64,000 nt of DNA from Pycnococcus provasolii (lineage: Eukaryota; Chlorophyta; Pseudoscourfieldiophyceae; Pseudoscourfieldiales; Pycnococcaceae): contig OW568888.1 of assembly GCA_938743325.2 (NCBI GenBank), positions 535,170 to 599,169 of the forward strand, in the 5' to 3' direction. A program made the translations under genes and the position numbers. Each line of letters opens with the position of its first letter. Positions within the stretch are counted from its first letter, which is position 1. This document shows, piece by piece, positions 1 through 8,994 of this stretch. The notes under the pieces were generated by a model. It was not told where the DNA came from. It searched no databases and saw only the letters and a program-made list of their open reading frames with translations.

Positions 1-17
1 GCAGCAGAACGCAGCTC

Positions 18-599
18 ATGGACTACAGGGTGGGGTGCACAGTGTTCCTTAACACTTTTCCGTGGCCAATGTCGTTGGTCCTGTCGACCGGGGCGTCGAG
101 ACGAGTGTGGTCATCCTCCTCGTTGCTGACGCGTCCTGGTGAGTGCAGGGCCGACAATGACGTGGGCGCGGGCAAAGCAGCGTGCGCGGAGATTACCCTT
201 AAGGGTCTCAAGCACGTGAGCCTCATCAACACCGAGGGTGCGAAGCTAGCGAAGCGCGTCTGCGCGAAGGACACCGCGAAGACGCCGAACAAGCCGCGCT
301 TCGTCGCGGGCGCCATCGGACCGACGAACCGCACGCTGTCGGTGTCGCCTTCGGTGGAGAACCCGGCGTACCGCAACTGCACGTACGACGAGGTGGTGCA
401 CGCGTACATAGAGCAGGCTGAGGGCCTGTACGCCGGCGGCGTGGACCTCTTCCTGGTGGAGACGATCTTCGACTCTCTGAATACTAAAGCAACGATGTAC
501 ACGCTCGACCTATTCTTTCAGAAGGTTGGCAAGCGCATCCCCCGTGTTCATCTCCGGCACGATGTGTCCACAACAGCGGACCCAAGACGAATGGTATGA
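18..599 (+). pseudogene. Methionine synthase (MetH) homocysteine-domain fragment
   Basis: Bases about 213-560 encode part of the homocysteine-binding barrel of cobalamin-dependent methionine synthase. Recognisable family motifs are 'INTEGAKLAKRV', 'RFVAGAIGPTNRTLSVSP', 'NPAYRNCTYDEVV' and 'GGVDLFLVETIFDSLNTKA'. The intact enzyme transfers a methyl group to homocysteine and exceeds 1,100 residues; only about 115 are here, with no zinc-site cysteines, no folate domain and no cobalamin domain. The first 65 codons of the frame do not look like MetH. After 'GKRIP' the frame is lost, but a one-base shift in the C5 run near 540 restores 'PVFISGTM', which matches the family. This is a truncated, frameshifted relic. 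A second, diverged piece of the same motif lies at 14373-14451. Confidence 0.8.
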
Positions 600-698
600 G
601 ACCCAGACATGTTCCCATAGGTGCGTTTACAAAAAAAATAAAAGCGTTTTCTAACCAAACCAAAACAATGAAAACTCACTCACTCACTCACCAAAGGA

Positions 699-1382
699 TC
701 AGGAGGAGGAGAAGTGGCGGGGGCGCTTGGCGGGCGCCTGCTCGTCGCGGGGCGTCTCTGAAGCTCCTGCTCCTGCTCCTGAACCAGCGCCAGCTCCTGC
801 TCCTGCTCCTGAACCAGCGCCAGCTCCTGCTCCTGCTCCTGAACCAGCGCCAGCGCCAGCTCCTGCTCCTGAACCAGCGCCAGCGCCGCAGAGGATTGCG
901 CGGTCCTCGAAGCCGCGAGGCACGCGTTGGTTTTGGAGGAGTCGCACTACGTGCGGGTGCATGGCGCGGTTTCTTTCGAGAGGGACTAGGGTGTCGAGGT
1001 CCGAAGGCTTGTTCTTCGTGAAAACGAGCCGGTCGGCCGGAACCGAGTGCAAAGCCTCGGATTGCGCGGGGTGGAAGAGCTGGAGCCCGAGCGCTTGCGT
1101 CATCGAGCTCGCATTTGCCACCGCCTCCATGTTGGAGGCTTGCTGTCGGTTGGCGGTGACGCGCATGCAAGGCAAGAGCACATCCTGCATGAAGTTCGGC
1201 TTGTCCACCAACACCACGGGTAGATCCATCGCAGGGTCTTGCATGAGCAAGACGCGGCGACTCGAAGCGTTCATGATATCGGGGAGCTTGCGGGGGTCGC
1301 CCCCGATCGCCTCGAACATCGCGCACGCCGTGGCGGTGCATCCGAGCTCCTCCACGAAGCCGGTCTGGTCGTGGACCAACAC
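699..1382 (-). CDS. Hypothetical protein with Gly-Ala-Ser repeat tail, probably 5'-incomplete
   Basis: The 227-codon frame has a globular-looking N-terminal part (about residues 1-165; 'VHDQTGFVEELGCTATACAM', 'MRVTANRQQASNMEAVANAS'). A GAGAGS-type low-complexity run of about 45 residues and a basic end (KRPRHFSSS) follow. I do not recognise the family. The same frame stays open upstream to about 1510, with plausible protein ('THGAGLCFKFGHSGIVGR') preceded by a Gly run from a GGA/CTCC microsatellite. The displayed ATG may therefore be internal, with the real start lost or in an upstream exon. The GAGAG tail comes from a 30-bp-scale minisatellite at about 768-890. No function can be assigned. 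Confidence 0.45.
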   Translation of the reverse strand: MLVHDQTGFVEELGCTATACAMFEAIGGDPRKLPDIMNASSRRVLLMQDPAMDLPVVLVDKPNFMQDVLLPCMRVTANRQQASNMEAVANASSMTQALGLQLFHPAQSEALHSVPADRLVFTKNKPSDLDTLVPLERNRAMHPHVVRLLQNQRVPRGFEDRAILCGAGAGSGAGAGAGAGSGAGAGAGAGSGAGAGAGAGSGAGAGASETPRDEQAPAKRPRHFSSS

Positions 1383-1516
1383 CGACGCGCGAACGAGGAG
1401 GGTGCGCCCGACAATTCCGCTGTGCCCGAACTTGAAGCAGAGACCGGCACCGTGGGTGCCGTACTCCCCCCTTCCCCCTCCTCCTCCTCCTCCAGCAGAC
1501 CCGAAGTGCAGAAGAA

Positions 1517-3613
1517 GTGGCCATCCTCCTACCTATAACTGGCGACATGGCGGACATCCTCCTAGGCTTCACCGTCGACATCGTGCAGGCGGTGCACCTG
1601 CTCGCCGTCGAAACCAAGCGCAGGCTGGACGCGGCGCACCTCCTCCCGCAGACCTCGGCCAGGTGCCTCTCGCTCGTAGAGGAAGTGCAAGCGGCTATCT
1701 AAAATGTTCCTGACGACAAGGCGACCGCTATCACGCTCAAGTCGATGAAGCGGTGCATGGAGGAACTGCTCGACGTCGTCAAGAGCCTTGAGGCTGTGCA
1801 AGCGACCAAGCAGCTAAAAGGGCCGTTCCAGGCATTGCGAAGGTGCTGCGGAATGGTGCGCGTTGGACAGGACGTTCTCTCCGCGGAAGAGGACCTCGAC
1901 CGACTCGACGCGGAACTCAGAAAGCACATGCAGCAGCTCGTTCACACAGCCTCGCTGCAAAGCTTCTCCACGAGGGCGGGAGCGCTCCTCAAGGACAGAA
2001 GTGCAAGGGCGTTCTGGGACAGCCACTTTGGGGATGCACGCGAGGCGTCCATCTCCGCGCTCGCCGAGGCGCTCAGGTTTGCGTGCGAGGAACAAATCAA
2101 AAATCCTGGCGACAGCGAAGAAGACAACCCCGCCACGAAGATGGACATTCTTGAGCTCGACGCGGCTATGCCAGCCGTGCAGGCGGCTTTCAAGGCGGCG
2201 GCTGGAAGAGGCGCGGAGCAGCTCAGCGTCATCAAGTTCAACGAAATTTTTAAGGGATCTGTCGTCGACACCATCGCGAAGCACGCGGAGCGAAACACCG
2301 CGCCCACGTTCCTGCTCGCACTACGGGGCAATCGATCGGGACTCTGTCCTCGCATTCCCAATGCGCACGAGAAGTGCAAGGCTTGCCTGGAAGGTCTTGG
2401 CGTCAATGTCATCATTGGTGAACGCGTGGTGGAGTTCAAAGAATCGGCAGGCATGTATACCACAGACAAGGGGCGAGTGATCAAGGCTGATAAGGTGTAC
2501 AAGTGCACCGGCAATATACCGAACATGAATTACCTGCAGAAGGGCTCTGGCAGTGACGAAATCTTCACCGAGAGTCTCGATCGCATAGGATATCTGCGTG
2601 TCGACAAGCACCTTCGTGTTGGTGGCTTGCCGAATGTGTTCGCAGTCGGAGACATGCTCTCTGATGCAAGCCACATGACTGACCATAAAGGCATTGCTGA
2701 TCGCCGTGCTCAGACCGCCGGTCTTCACGCGTACGTCGCCTCGACCAATGCGGAAAGGCTCACAAGGGGGGAGGAGCTCTTGCTTGCTTGCGATGAACGC
2801 AAACGCCCTTTCGCGCCGACTTCCGCGATCAGTTTGGGTATCACCAAGGGTATGCTGGCATCTGGCGATACCGCGGACTCTTTGGCGGCATACGGAGTTA
2901 TATTTACAGACGAGGAGAAGGAGGAGTTCAATCGCGACCACTGCATCGTGCATACATCTGTCCAAGGCGTGAAAAGTTTTGTCACGGGTGCTATCGTGAA
3001 CGATGCGAGTGCTGACTATCGGGCGAGTGAAATGGGCGCGCAGATGCTGATGATGATGCAGATGCAGAATCCAACGATCATCGATTTGGCGAAGGGAGAG
3101 AGACTCCGAGAGGAGGAAGCTTCTTCTGGAGCACCTGCACCAGCAGCTGAGGTGGATCGTCAATCTGATCATGAGGCTGCTGCCGCCAAACCGAGTTCGG
3201 AGATGGGCGACGGGGCGAGCGAGACGGCAAGCGTCCTGGAGTCACGCTACAAGGAGAGCTTGCACCAGACTGAAGTGATGCGCATGGCTCTCGAGGAAGA
3301 ACGCACAGTCGCCGCGCAGCTACGTGGCAGCCTTAGCTCGGCGGAGGATCAGGTGAGAGACCTGATGGCTCGGATGCGCAAGCTTGAGACAGATGCGCGG
3401 GATGCCGAGGAAAGAGCATCAGTTGCAGAGAGAGCCAGAGGCGCTCCGGCAGCATTGAACGTCATTGGTTCGGTATTGAGTGGTGGCGGTGTGCCTTCTG
3501 ATGGCGGCTCCTCTCTAAGCAATGATGTTATCCTTGCAAACTTGCTTCAGACGCAGGTGATGGCGATCGCCCAGCTTGTCGGGAACGCGCACCGTGGTGG
3601 TGGTGAGAACTAA
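1517..3613 (+). pseudogene. Chimeric gene: helical-bundle domain joined to truncated AIF/AMID-type flavoreductase plus coiled coil
   Basis: One frame runs 1517-3613, interrupted only by TAA at 1700-1702. The first part ('ADILLGFTVDIVQAVHLLA', 'LKSMKRCMEELLDVVKSLEAV', 'LDAELRKHMQQLV') is a helical bundle resembling MLKL/RPW8-type N-terminal domains; that comparison is inference. From about 2330 the protein matches the C-terminal half of FAD/NAD-dependent oxidoreductases of the AIF2/AMID class: 'GVNVIIGERVVEF', 'KADKVYKCTGNIPN', 'LRVGGLPNVFAVGDM'. The N-terminal Rossmann fold with its GxGxxG FAD motif is absent, so the enzyme part cannot be complete. A coiled coil and a Gly/Ser tail end the frame. 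If translated, ATG 1745 would give 622 residues. The stop and the missing FAD motif favour a fusion relic over an active enzyme. Confidence 0.6.
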
Positions 3614-4065
3614 AAAAAGTAACATATTGTACATACTACTACTACTACTTTATGGACATTGTGTGTTTGATGAAGAGGCAGATCAGCAGAGAGTACTACT
3701 ATATCTCTTCAACGGACGGCCAATAAAACCGCAAGACTGGCTGGAGCTCGTACGCGAATCCGATTCCTCTGACAGGTGCGCTCGCCGCTCGTGCCCGCTC
3801 CTCCTCCGGAGTCCGGAGGAGGAGTATTTTAGCTTTGATTGATTTGTTACCTTTTTATTCCTGTGCCACAGGTGTAAGTTTACATGATAGCCACGGAGCC
3901 AACGACGGCCACGGAGCTGAACGACTTGAAAATACTCGTGGAAAAAGTGTACGGCCCGGGAGTCACCGCGAGCGTTTGGCTTGGCGGGCATTCGTTACAT
4001 GGAACGCACCGGTACCCCCCCCCCCCCCCCCACCCCCCCCCCCCCCCCCCAAAAAAAAAACTCCC
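3614..4065. repeat. Intergenic stretch with a long C/A homopolymer tract
   Basis: No supported gene. The stretch separates the converging frames ending at 3613 (+) and 4066 (-). A C-rich run (4014-4050, interrupted once by A) followed by ten A residues (4051-4060) lies just past the stop of the minus-strand gene. A short plus-strand frame from 3884 reads into the tract and is not convincing. Confidence 0.6.
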
Positions 4066-6072
4066 CTACATCTTAACCTTCTTCTTTGCAGGAGATTTCG
4101 ATGGCGACGATGCAACCGCCGCCGATGACGACGACGCACCACAAGATGAAGCACCTGGCACGAGATTGTGAAGGAGTCCTTTCCTCTTGTTGTCAAACAA
4201 ATCAAACTTGCGCAAGCGTTGTTCGTGCAAAGCACACGCCACGCCCCACGAGCCGTCTTGGAACGTCATGGTCTTGGCCGAGAAGCCGTGCACGTTTCCA
4301 CGCATCAACATGTTCTCAACGCACGTTTCCTTGACCGTCTCGACCAAGCCGTCCATCCATGCGATGGCAAGCACGGGCACTTGTGACGTAGGAACGCCAA
4401 TGCACCGGCGAGGCGTCGACGTGTCGACTTCGATGCTCCGAGTGTATGCCGCGAGAGCCGCCGGCACGTCGGTCCACAAGACGACGATTCCGTAGTGCCT
4501 TCCCTCGTCCTTCGGCTTGGACGACCTCACGACCAACCCGACGAGATCGTGCTTCCTAGGCTCCCGTTCGAGCGGATTGCCCATCTTCGCGATGATGGAA
4601 CTCACGCTCGTAGTCGTGGTGGGCTTCCGCCAAGCGTCATTGAGAATGTAGGCAAGCACCTCCTTCTCGACGACGTTGTCGCCTCCGCAAAGGACTTTTG
4701 CCATGTTTATGATCTCGTGCGGCACATGCCAACGAAACGGCCCCACGCCGGTGTCCTTCGTCATCTTCGACGAGTGCGCAAACGTCGGTCCAACAGGAAG
4801 CACCTCGCGACCCTTCCCCGCGTTCTTGCTACCACCGTCCACCTTCTTCGTCTCGAGGAACATGTGGTTCGTGACCTTGCCCTCCGTCCCGTCAACCGTG
4901 CCCGTCATCGGCAAGCTTACCTTGCCAAGCGAAGCGTTGCGCACCTCCATCTTCTTCGGGTTTGCCGAACTTGAGTCTCCTTTTCCTTCTTGCACGCTCA
5001 CGACGTTGGGAATGCCACGCTTGTAGATCTCGTTTAAGCTCGACGATGCGCGAGCGTACTTGCGCATCCACCCGTAAGGAGTGTACGGGACGTTCGTCCT
5101 CGCCACCGCGGCGTTCACGATGGCACACTCGCGCTCGAAGAGCGTGATCGCCGAAGCGGCCAAAACGACGAGGCGGTCGCGCGTCACGTCACCTCGCGCG
5201 GCGCTTACGTCGTGCCCCGCCTCCGCCAATGCGTCGCAAGCGATACGCAACACCTCCGTCTTGTGCCTGGCACCAAGGCCGTTAACGACCTTCTCTTGCG
5301 TGATCCCGTGTCCGACGCAATCGAGGAGCGTCTTGCCGCGGATATCGCCGTCTTCGAGATCATGCATAAGGAACCTCGCGGTTTCACGCTCGTCGATGAG
5401 GATGGATGGGCCGTGGTTGCTATGCCCATGAACCTGTGCGCTCACCGCGCCCGTGTCCCATAAGCCTTCCTTTAGCATTTCCTCGTTGTCCCACGCGTCC
5501 GTGCGCAACACGCCCGACTCCCATGCTTTCTCGTCCACCTTCGTTTCAATGGCGTTGTGCATGAACAACTTGATCGTGCCGGATCCCGCGCTACATGCGA
5601 TGATGAGGATGCCCGCGCCCGACTTGAAGCGAATGGCGAGCTCGAGGCGCTTACCGAGGAGCTTACTTTCGATCGCCTTGTCGACGTTGTGCACGTACTC
5701 CATGAACGCGCCTAAGCCAAGGCTCACTTGCACGTTGAGGATCTCGATGTTGATCTTGCCATCACGATCCTTGACATTGTCGACGCGACGTGCGAAGGCG
5801 AGGCCAATCATCTTTCCCCACGGAACTACGCCCACGAGGCGAACGTTTCCCTTTGCCAAGAAGCTTGGTACCGTGCCATCCTTCTTGAAATGGGGTTTCG
5901 GTTCGTCCGCATGGGGCTTGCCATCCTTCCTTATCTTCTCCTTATCTTTATTCACTCTCTTGTCCAAGAAGCCGTACACGTCGATGGTTTCGATGGGTTC
6001 CGTCGCGTGGCGGATGATGGCGTCAAGGATGACGAGAAGCGAGAGCACGAAGACCTCGATGAGCTCAGCCAT
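4066..6072 (-). CDS. Unrecognised 668-residue protein with C-terminal basic tail
   Basis: This long frame has no visible introns. I chose the ATG at 6072 because the extra N-terminal part from 6177 is only Pro/Ser/Leu translated from a GA/G microsatellite. The N-terminus 'MAELIEVFVLSLLVILDAI' is hydrophobic and could be a signal anchor or simply a helix. The middle is mixed globular sequence ('VPWGKMIGLAFARRVDNVK', 'GAGILIIACSAGSGTIKLF'). The end is Ser/Ala-rich with 'SPSKSPAKKKVKM', a plausible nuclear-localisation motif. I recognise no catalytic motif or domain. Composition and length support a real gene. It is divergent from the EcsC-like gene to the right, separated by about 660 bp of low-complexity DNA. 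Confidence 0.7.
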   Translation of the reverse strand: MAELIEVFVLSLLVILDAIIRHATEPIETIDVYGFLDKRVNKDKEKIRKDGKPHADEPKPHFKKDGTVPSFLAKGNVRLVGVVPWGKMIGLAFARRVDNVKDRDGKINIEILNVQVSLGLGAFMEYVHNVDKAIESKLLGKRLELAIRFKSGAGILIIACSAGSGTIKLFMHNAIETKVDEKAWESGVLRTDAWDNEEMLKEGLWDTGAVSAQVHGHSNHGPSILIDERETARFLMHDLEDGDIRGKTLLDCVGHGITQEKVVNGLGARHKTEVLRIACDALAEAGHDVSAARGDVTRDRLVVLAASAITLFERECAIVNAAVARTNVPYTPYGWMRKYARASSSLNEIYKRGIPNVVSVQEGKGDSSSANPKKMEVRNASLGKVSLPMTGTVDGTEGKVTNHMFLETKKVDGGSKNAGKGREVLPVGPTFAHSSKMTKDTGVGPFRWHVPHEIINMAKVLCGGDNVVEKEVLAYILNDAWRKPTTTTSVSSIIAKMGNPLEREPRKHDLVGLVVRSSKPKDEGRHYGIVVLWTDVPAALAAYTRSIEVDTSTPRRCIGVPTSQVPVLAIAWMDGLVETVKETCVENMLMRGNVHGFSAKTMTFQDGSWGVACALHEQRLRKFDLFDNKRKGLLHNLVPGASSCGASSSSAAVASSPSKSPAKKKVKM

Positions 6073-6112
6073 TCGGACGGGAGGCTCGGGAAAAGGGAAA
6101 GGGAGGAATGAA

Positions 6113-6153
6113 ACCAAAAAAGAGAGAGAGAGAGAGGGGGGGGGGGGGGGGGG
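6113..6153. repeat. GA microsatellite running into poly-G
   Basis: An (AG)n tract passes directly into about 20 consecutive G residues. It lies just upstream of the start of the minus-strand gene at 6072. Similar G/C runs occur at 4014, 6405, 18807 and 21274. Confidence 0.9.
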
Positions 6154-6164
6154 CCTTGACCAAA

Positions 6165-6234
6165 ACGCGTGAAACAAAATGACGCGCTAAACAAAACGAC
6201 GCGCTAAACAAAACGACGCGTCAAACAAAAGCGT
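6165..6234. repeat. Four 17-bp tandem units
   Basis: Units of the form ACGCGYTAAACAAAACG repeat four times with small changes. The ACGCGT/ACGCGC core recurs at fixed 17-bp spacing about 100 bp upstream of the minus-strand start at 6072. It could be promoter-proximal, but nothing proves it. Confidence 0.7.
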
Positions 6235-6235
6235 C

Positions 6236-6732
6236 TCTGTCGTTAGTTTTTTCCCCTATAAAAAACCGAACGTTTGTTTGTTTTGCTTTCGCAGAAAGAA
6301 GCATGGAAATGTTCGCTTTTCGTACGGGATACTCAGGGTGGGATTCCAGTTCATGAGGGGCAAAAGCCGATGGCAACAACCATCGCATAGGAGAGGTTGG
6401 GTTTGGGGGGGGGGGGGCAAAAAAGAAAGAAAAAAAACGAGGCTGAAATCCCAAAATTAAGGCGCTTGAAAGACAGGAAAAACCATCCATCCGTCCACGC
6501 CTTTAGGTTGGAAAAAAAGGGTGGAAAATGTGGAAGGAAAGCCAGAAAAATGAAGATGTGCAACGGGAGAAAACGCCCAAGGGCATGTAGGGCCAAAAAA
6601 CTTGCACGAAATATTCCCCCTAAAAAAACCGGAAAAAACCGGAAAAAAGCACAATACGGTTAGGCACATGTGTAGCGGCCACCTAAGGTAGTTGGCCCGA
6701 GGCCGGTCTGGCTGGCCTCGGGCCGTTCCTGC
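6236..6732. other. Intergenic region, no gene seen
   Basis: AT-richer DNA with a TATA-like CCCCTATAAAAAACC near 6250-6265, a 13-G run at 6405-6417, and purine-rich low-complexity sequence to about 6650. Short frames here have no family resemblance and end in homopolymers. It lies between divergent genes and probably holds their promoters. Confidence 0.5.
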
Positions 6733-7810
6733 ATGCCCCAGACCCTCTCTCCACCCAGGCAAAGCCCGCGCTCCTCCTCCAAGGCGCGAGACTCGGCCTC
6801 CGTTTCGGCCGCTCCACCTGTTGGTGATGAAGATGCAGGTAACGGTGAGGCCGCTGACGGTGAGGACAGTGAGGCCGCTACGACGAATCAAAGCGACAAG
6901 GTGGCAGAGTCGGTGAAAGCGTCGTTGGACTCGTCGGAGGTGGATGCACTGCTCGATGTCGGTCGAATGCGTAAGTTCATACCTCTAGCCATCCGTGGCG
7001 GATTAACGACAGTCACTAACCTTCTAACACACTACGATAAATAAAATAGTCATATCGCTCGGTGCTGCAGCGGTGCCAGTGGACGATCCGACAAATGGCG
7101 GTGTCGACTTTGCTGGTGACCTTACCGCATGCTTGGATACCGTCGAAAGACTGAGACGGCAGGATGCGACGACGTCCGAATCCGTATCGCACGCACAGGC
7201 GGCCGTGCGATCTGCGCATGCGAAAGTAGCTTTCTGGAAGTCGCTGAAGGACAGTGACCAGCCCGCGGTATCCAGCCTGTATCGCCTCATGAAGTTGGCT
7301 ACTGAAGGTGGCGGAACAAATTTGTTTGACTCGGCGCGTGCGCTCGCGACGCGCTATAGAGCTCAAGGAGAAAACGTCACTCAGCGTGCCAAGGCGGAAG
7401 AGATGCTCGCATGGCAAGCGGCTGGCACGTTCGGCTCGGGTTTTGCGTCAGGTGTTGGTGGCATTCTGACACTTCCAGTCACGATGCCCGCTGGCCTTGC
7501 CGCCAGTCTTATTCTCGCGCTGCGGCTCGCGGCTTCCATAGCAATCTTGGCTGGAGAGGACCCACTGTTCCCGCGCGTGGCTGCGGAGATTATGGCATGC
7601 GCCTTCGGCTCAGAGGTTATTGAGGAGGAGGAGGGCGCAAAGCAGCACGACGATGGTGTGCTTGCCGACGTGTCCGCTCGCGCGCCGGATGCAAAGAATC
7701 TTGGCGAATACGATAACAACAGTTGGTTACTTCTTCTGCTTACTCTTCTCTTCCTTCCTTTTTTTATGCTCCCTCCAAGTGTTCATCACAAACTCCTTCG
7801 GATTCTTTAA
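6733..7810 (+). CDS. EcsC-family protein, one intron, C-terminus probably truncated
   Basis: Two exons (6733-6970 and 7071-7810) join in frame across a 100-bp intron with donor GTAAGT at 6971, CTAAC-like branch sequences and acceptor GCTGCAG ending at 7070. The spliced product is about 325 residues. The second exon carries the EcsC-family signature: 'AAGTFGSGFASGVGGILTLP', 'PAGLAASLILALRLAASIAI', 'DPLFPRVAAEIMACAFGSE'. These are two membrane-associating Gly-rich helices typical of EcsC-like proteins, whose biochemical role is poorly known. The N-terminus is Ser/Pro/Glu-rich. After residue about 290 the similarity stops and the frame runs into a Leu/Phe stretch that overlaps the opposite-strand gene ending at 7727, so the 3' end looks cut or rearranged. 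The start codon is the first ATG in frame. Confidence 0.7.
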
Positions 7811-8128
7811 AATCACCTGCGCCTCTTCCAACTCCTTCAACTTCTCCTCACTGCCCGCCGCCTCGCGCTGGTACGCGTCAAAGACGCGCTCCTCCTCAAG
7901 CCGCGCCTCTTTCGTGCTGGTCCAACCAAACACACCCTTAAGAACGCGCGCCTCTGCGATACGCGCGGCGTCGTCGGCACTCCTCTTTTGACGAGGAGGT
8001 GGCGGAGGAGGCGGAAGTGCGCTGGGCGGAGGCACCTTTGGCGGCGGCGGCGGCGGCGGCGGCGGCGGAGGCGGCGGCGGCGGCAGAGTCGCGTGCGCCT
8101 CCGGAGGCGACTTAGCGCCGTTCGACAT
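7727..8128 (-). CDS. Small proline-rich protein with charged helical C-terminus
   Basis: The 133-residue product starts at MSNGAKSPPEAHA. An extension to 8236 is possible but reads a repeat-rich intergenic region. After two poly-proline blocks from a GGC/GGA microsatellite comes a charged helical part: 'ARVLKGVFGWTSTKEARLEE', 'EEKLKELEEAQVILKNPKEF', 'MNTWREHKKRKEEK'. I do not recognise the family. The last bases overlap the 3' end of the EcsC-like frame on the other strand, so one of the two ends is probably wrong or rearranged. Confidence 0.5.
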   Translation of the reverse strand: MSNGAKSPPEAHATLPPPPPPPPPPPPPPPKVPPPSALPPPPPPPRQKRSADDAARIAEARVLKGVFGWTSTKEARLEEERVFDAYQREAAGSEEKLKELEEAQVILKNPKEFVMNTWREHKKRKEEKSKQKK

Positions 8129-8199
8129 TAGGACTCGCGATGAGGAGTCGTGATGATGGGACGGGACTACCAAACTCCGGCCAGTAAAAAAAGACCCCC

Positions 8200-8308
8200 C
8201 CTTGCACACCGGCCGCGAGCTTCCCAGAGCTTGCAAGAGCTTGCAAGAGCTTGTTCGGGCGCTTGACCGCCTTAATCAACGTGGTGCAACACCGGCCGGT
8301 GTGCAAGG
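8200..8308. repeat. 15-bp inverted repeat with about 79-bp loop
   Basis: The left arm CCTTGCACACCGGCC (8200-8214) is perfectly complementary to GGCCGGTGTGCAAGG (8294-8308). The loop contains direct repeats of CTTGCAAGAG. It sits between divergent genes, upstream of the histone gene. It could be a small foldback element or a structured 5' region. Confidence 0.7.
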
Positions 8309-8561
8309 CCTCTAGGGAACTGTGCATTTGTGCAAGGGGGAGGTGCGAGGGACCTGTGCAAGGGGGGGACATTTTTTTCTAGTCGGAGGTTGGTACGGGA
8401 GCCTCTCGCTCATGAAACCCCGAAAACGGGGTTACGGGGCAAGGGAGTTCACAAGGGAGTCAGACCGTGCGTCCCCTTCACCCGGAAACAGGGGGCCCTT
8501 AATAGCACGTGAACAAGGAGCTCGCCTTCAGTCACCGCCTACTGAGTACTCATCCTCCCTC

Positions 8562-8969
8562 ATGGGCAAGACAAAGAGCGCGGCCAAGAAGAAAGTACAG
8601 CAGCAGCAGCAGCAGCAGCAGCAGCACAGGACGCAGCAGCCACCGAAGAAGCACAGGTACCGACCGGGTACCGTTGCGCTGCGCGAGATTCGGAAGTACC
8701 AGCGGTCCGTCGACCTTTTGTTTCGCAAACTGCCTTTTGCTAAACTGTGCAAGGAGATAAGTAACACCTACAACCTTGACGGCATGCGCTGGACGGGAGA
8801 GGCGCTGTTGGCAATGCAGCACGCGACTGAGGGTGTCATGGTCTCGCTCTTCGAGGACATCAACCTGTGTGCCATCCACGCGAAGAGAGTCACCATCCAA
8901 CCCAGGGACCTGCAGCTGGCGAGGAGGGTGCGAGGAGGTGGGGGGGAACAGTGCTTCAAGGCCCATTAA
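8562..8969 (+). CDS. Centromeric-type histone H3 (CENP-A/cenH3-like)
   Basis: The 135-residue protein has a basic tail with a nine-glutamine run (CAG repeat) and a full histone-fold domain: '[20 protein letters not shown]', '[14 protein letters not shown]', 'GLFED'-type '[19 protein letters not shown]', '[13 protein letters not shown]'. Against canonical H3, the tail lacks the ARTKQTARKS and ARKSAP modification blocks, and loop 1 is one residue longer ('[10 protein letters not shown]'). A Trp stands where H3 has Phe, and helix 2 is diverged. These are hallmarks of centromere-specifying H3 variants that replace H3 in centromeric nucleosomes. A divergent non-centromeric H3 is the main alternative. 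I chose ATG 8562 because upstream codons do not look like protein. Confidence 0.8.
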   Translation: MGKTKSAAKKKVQQQQQQQQQHRTQQPPKKHRYRPGTVALREIRKYQRSVDLLFRKLPFAKLCKEISNTYNLDGMRWTGEALLAMQHATEGVMVSLFEDINLCAIHAKRVTIQPRDLQLARRVRGGGGEQCFKAH

Positions 8970-8994
8970 AAAGTAACATTTTTTTTGTTTTTCT

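Noticed and set aside
6245-6270. TATA box at CCCCTATAAAAAACC
   Set aside because: The position is not at a consistent distance from either flanking start. AT-rich chance matches are common there, so it is mentioned only as a possibility.
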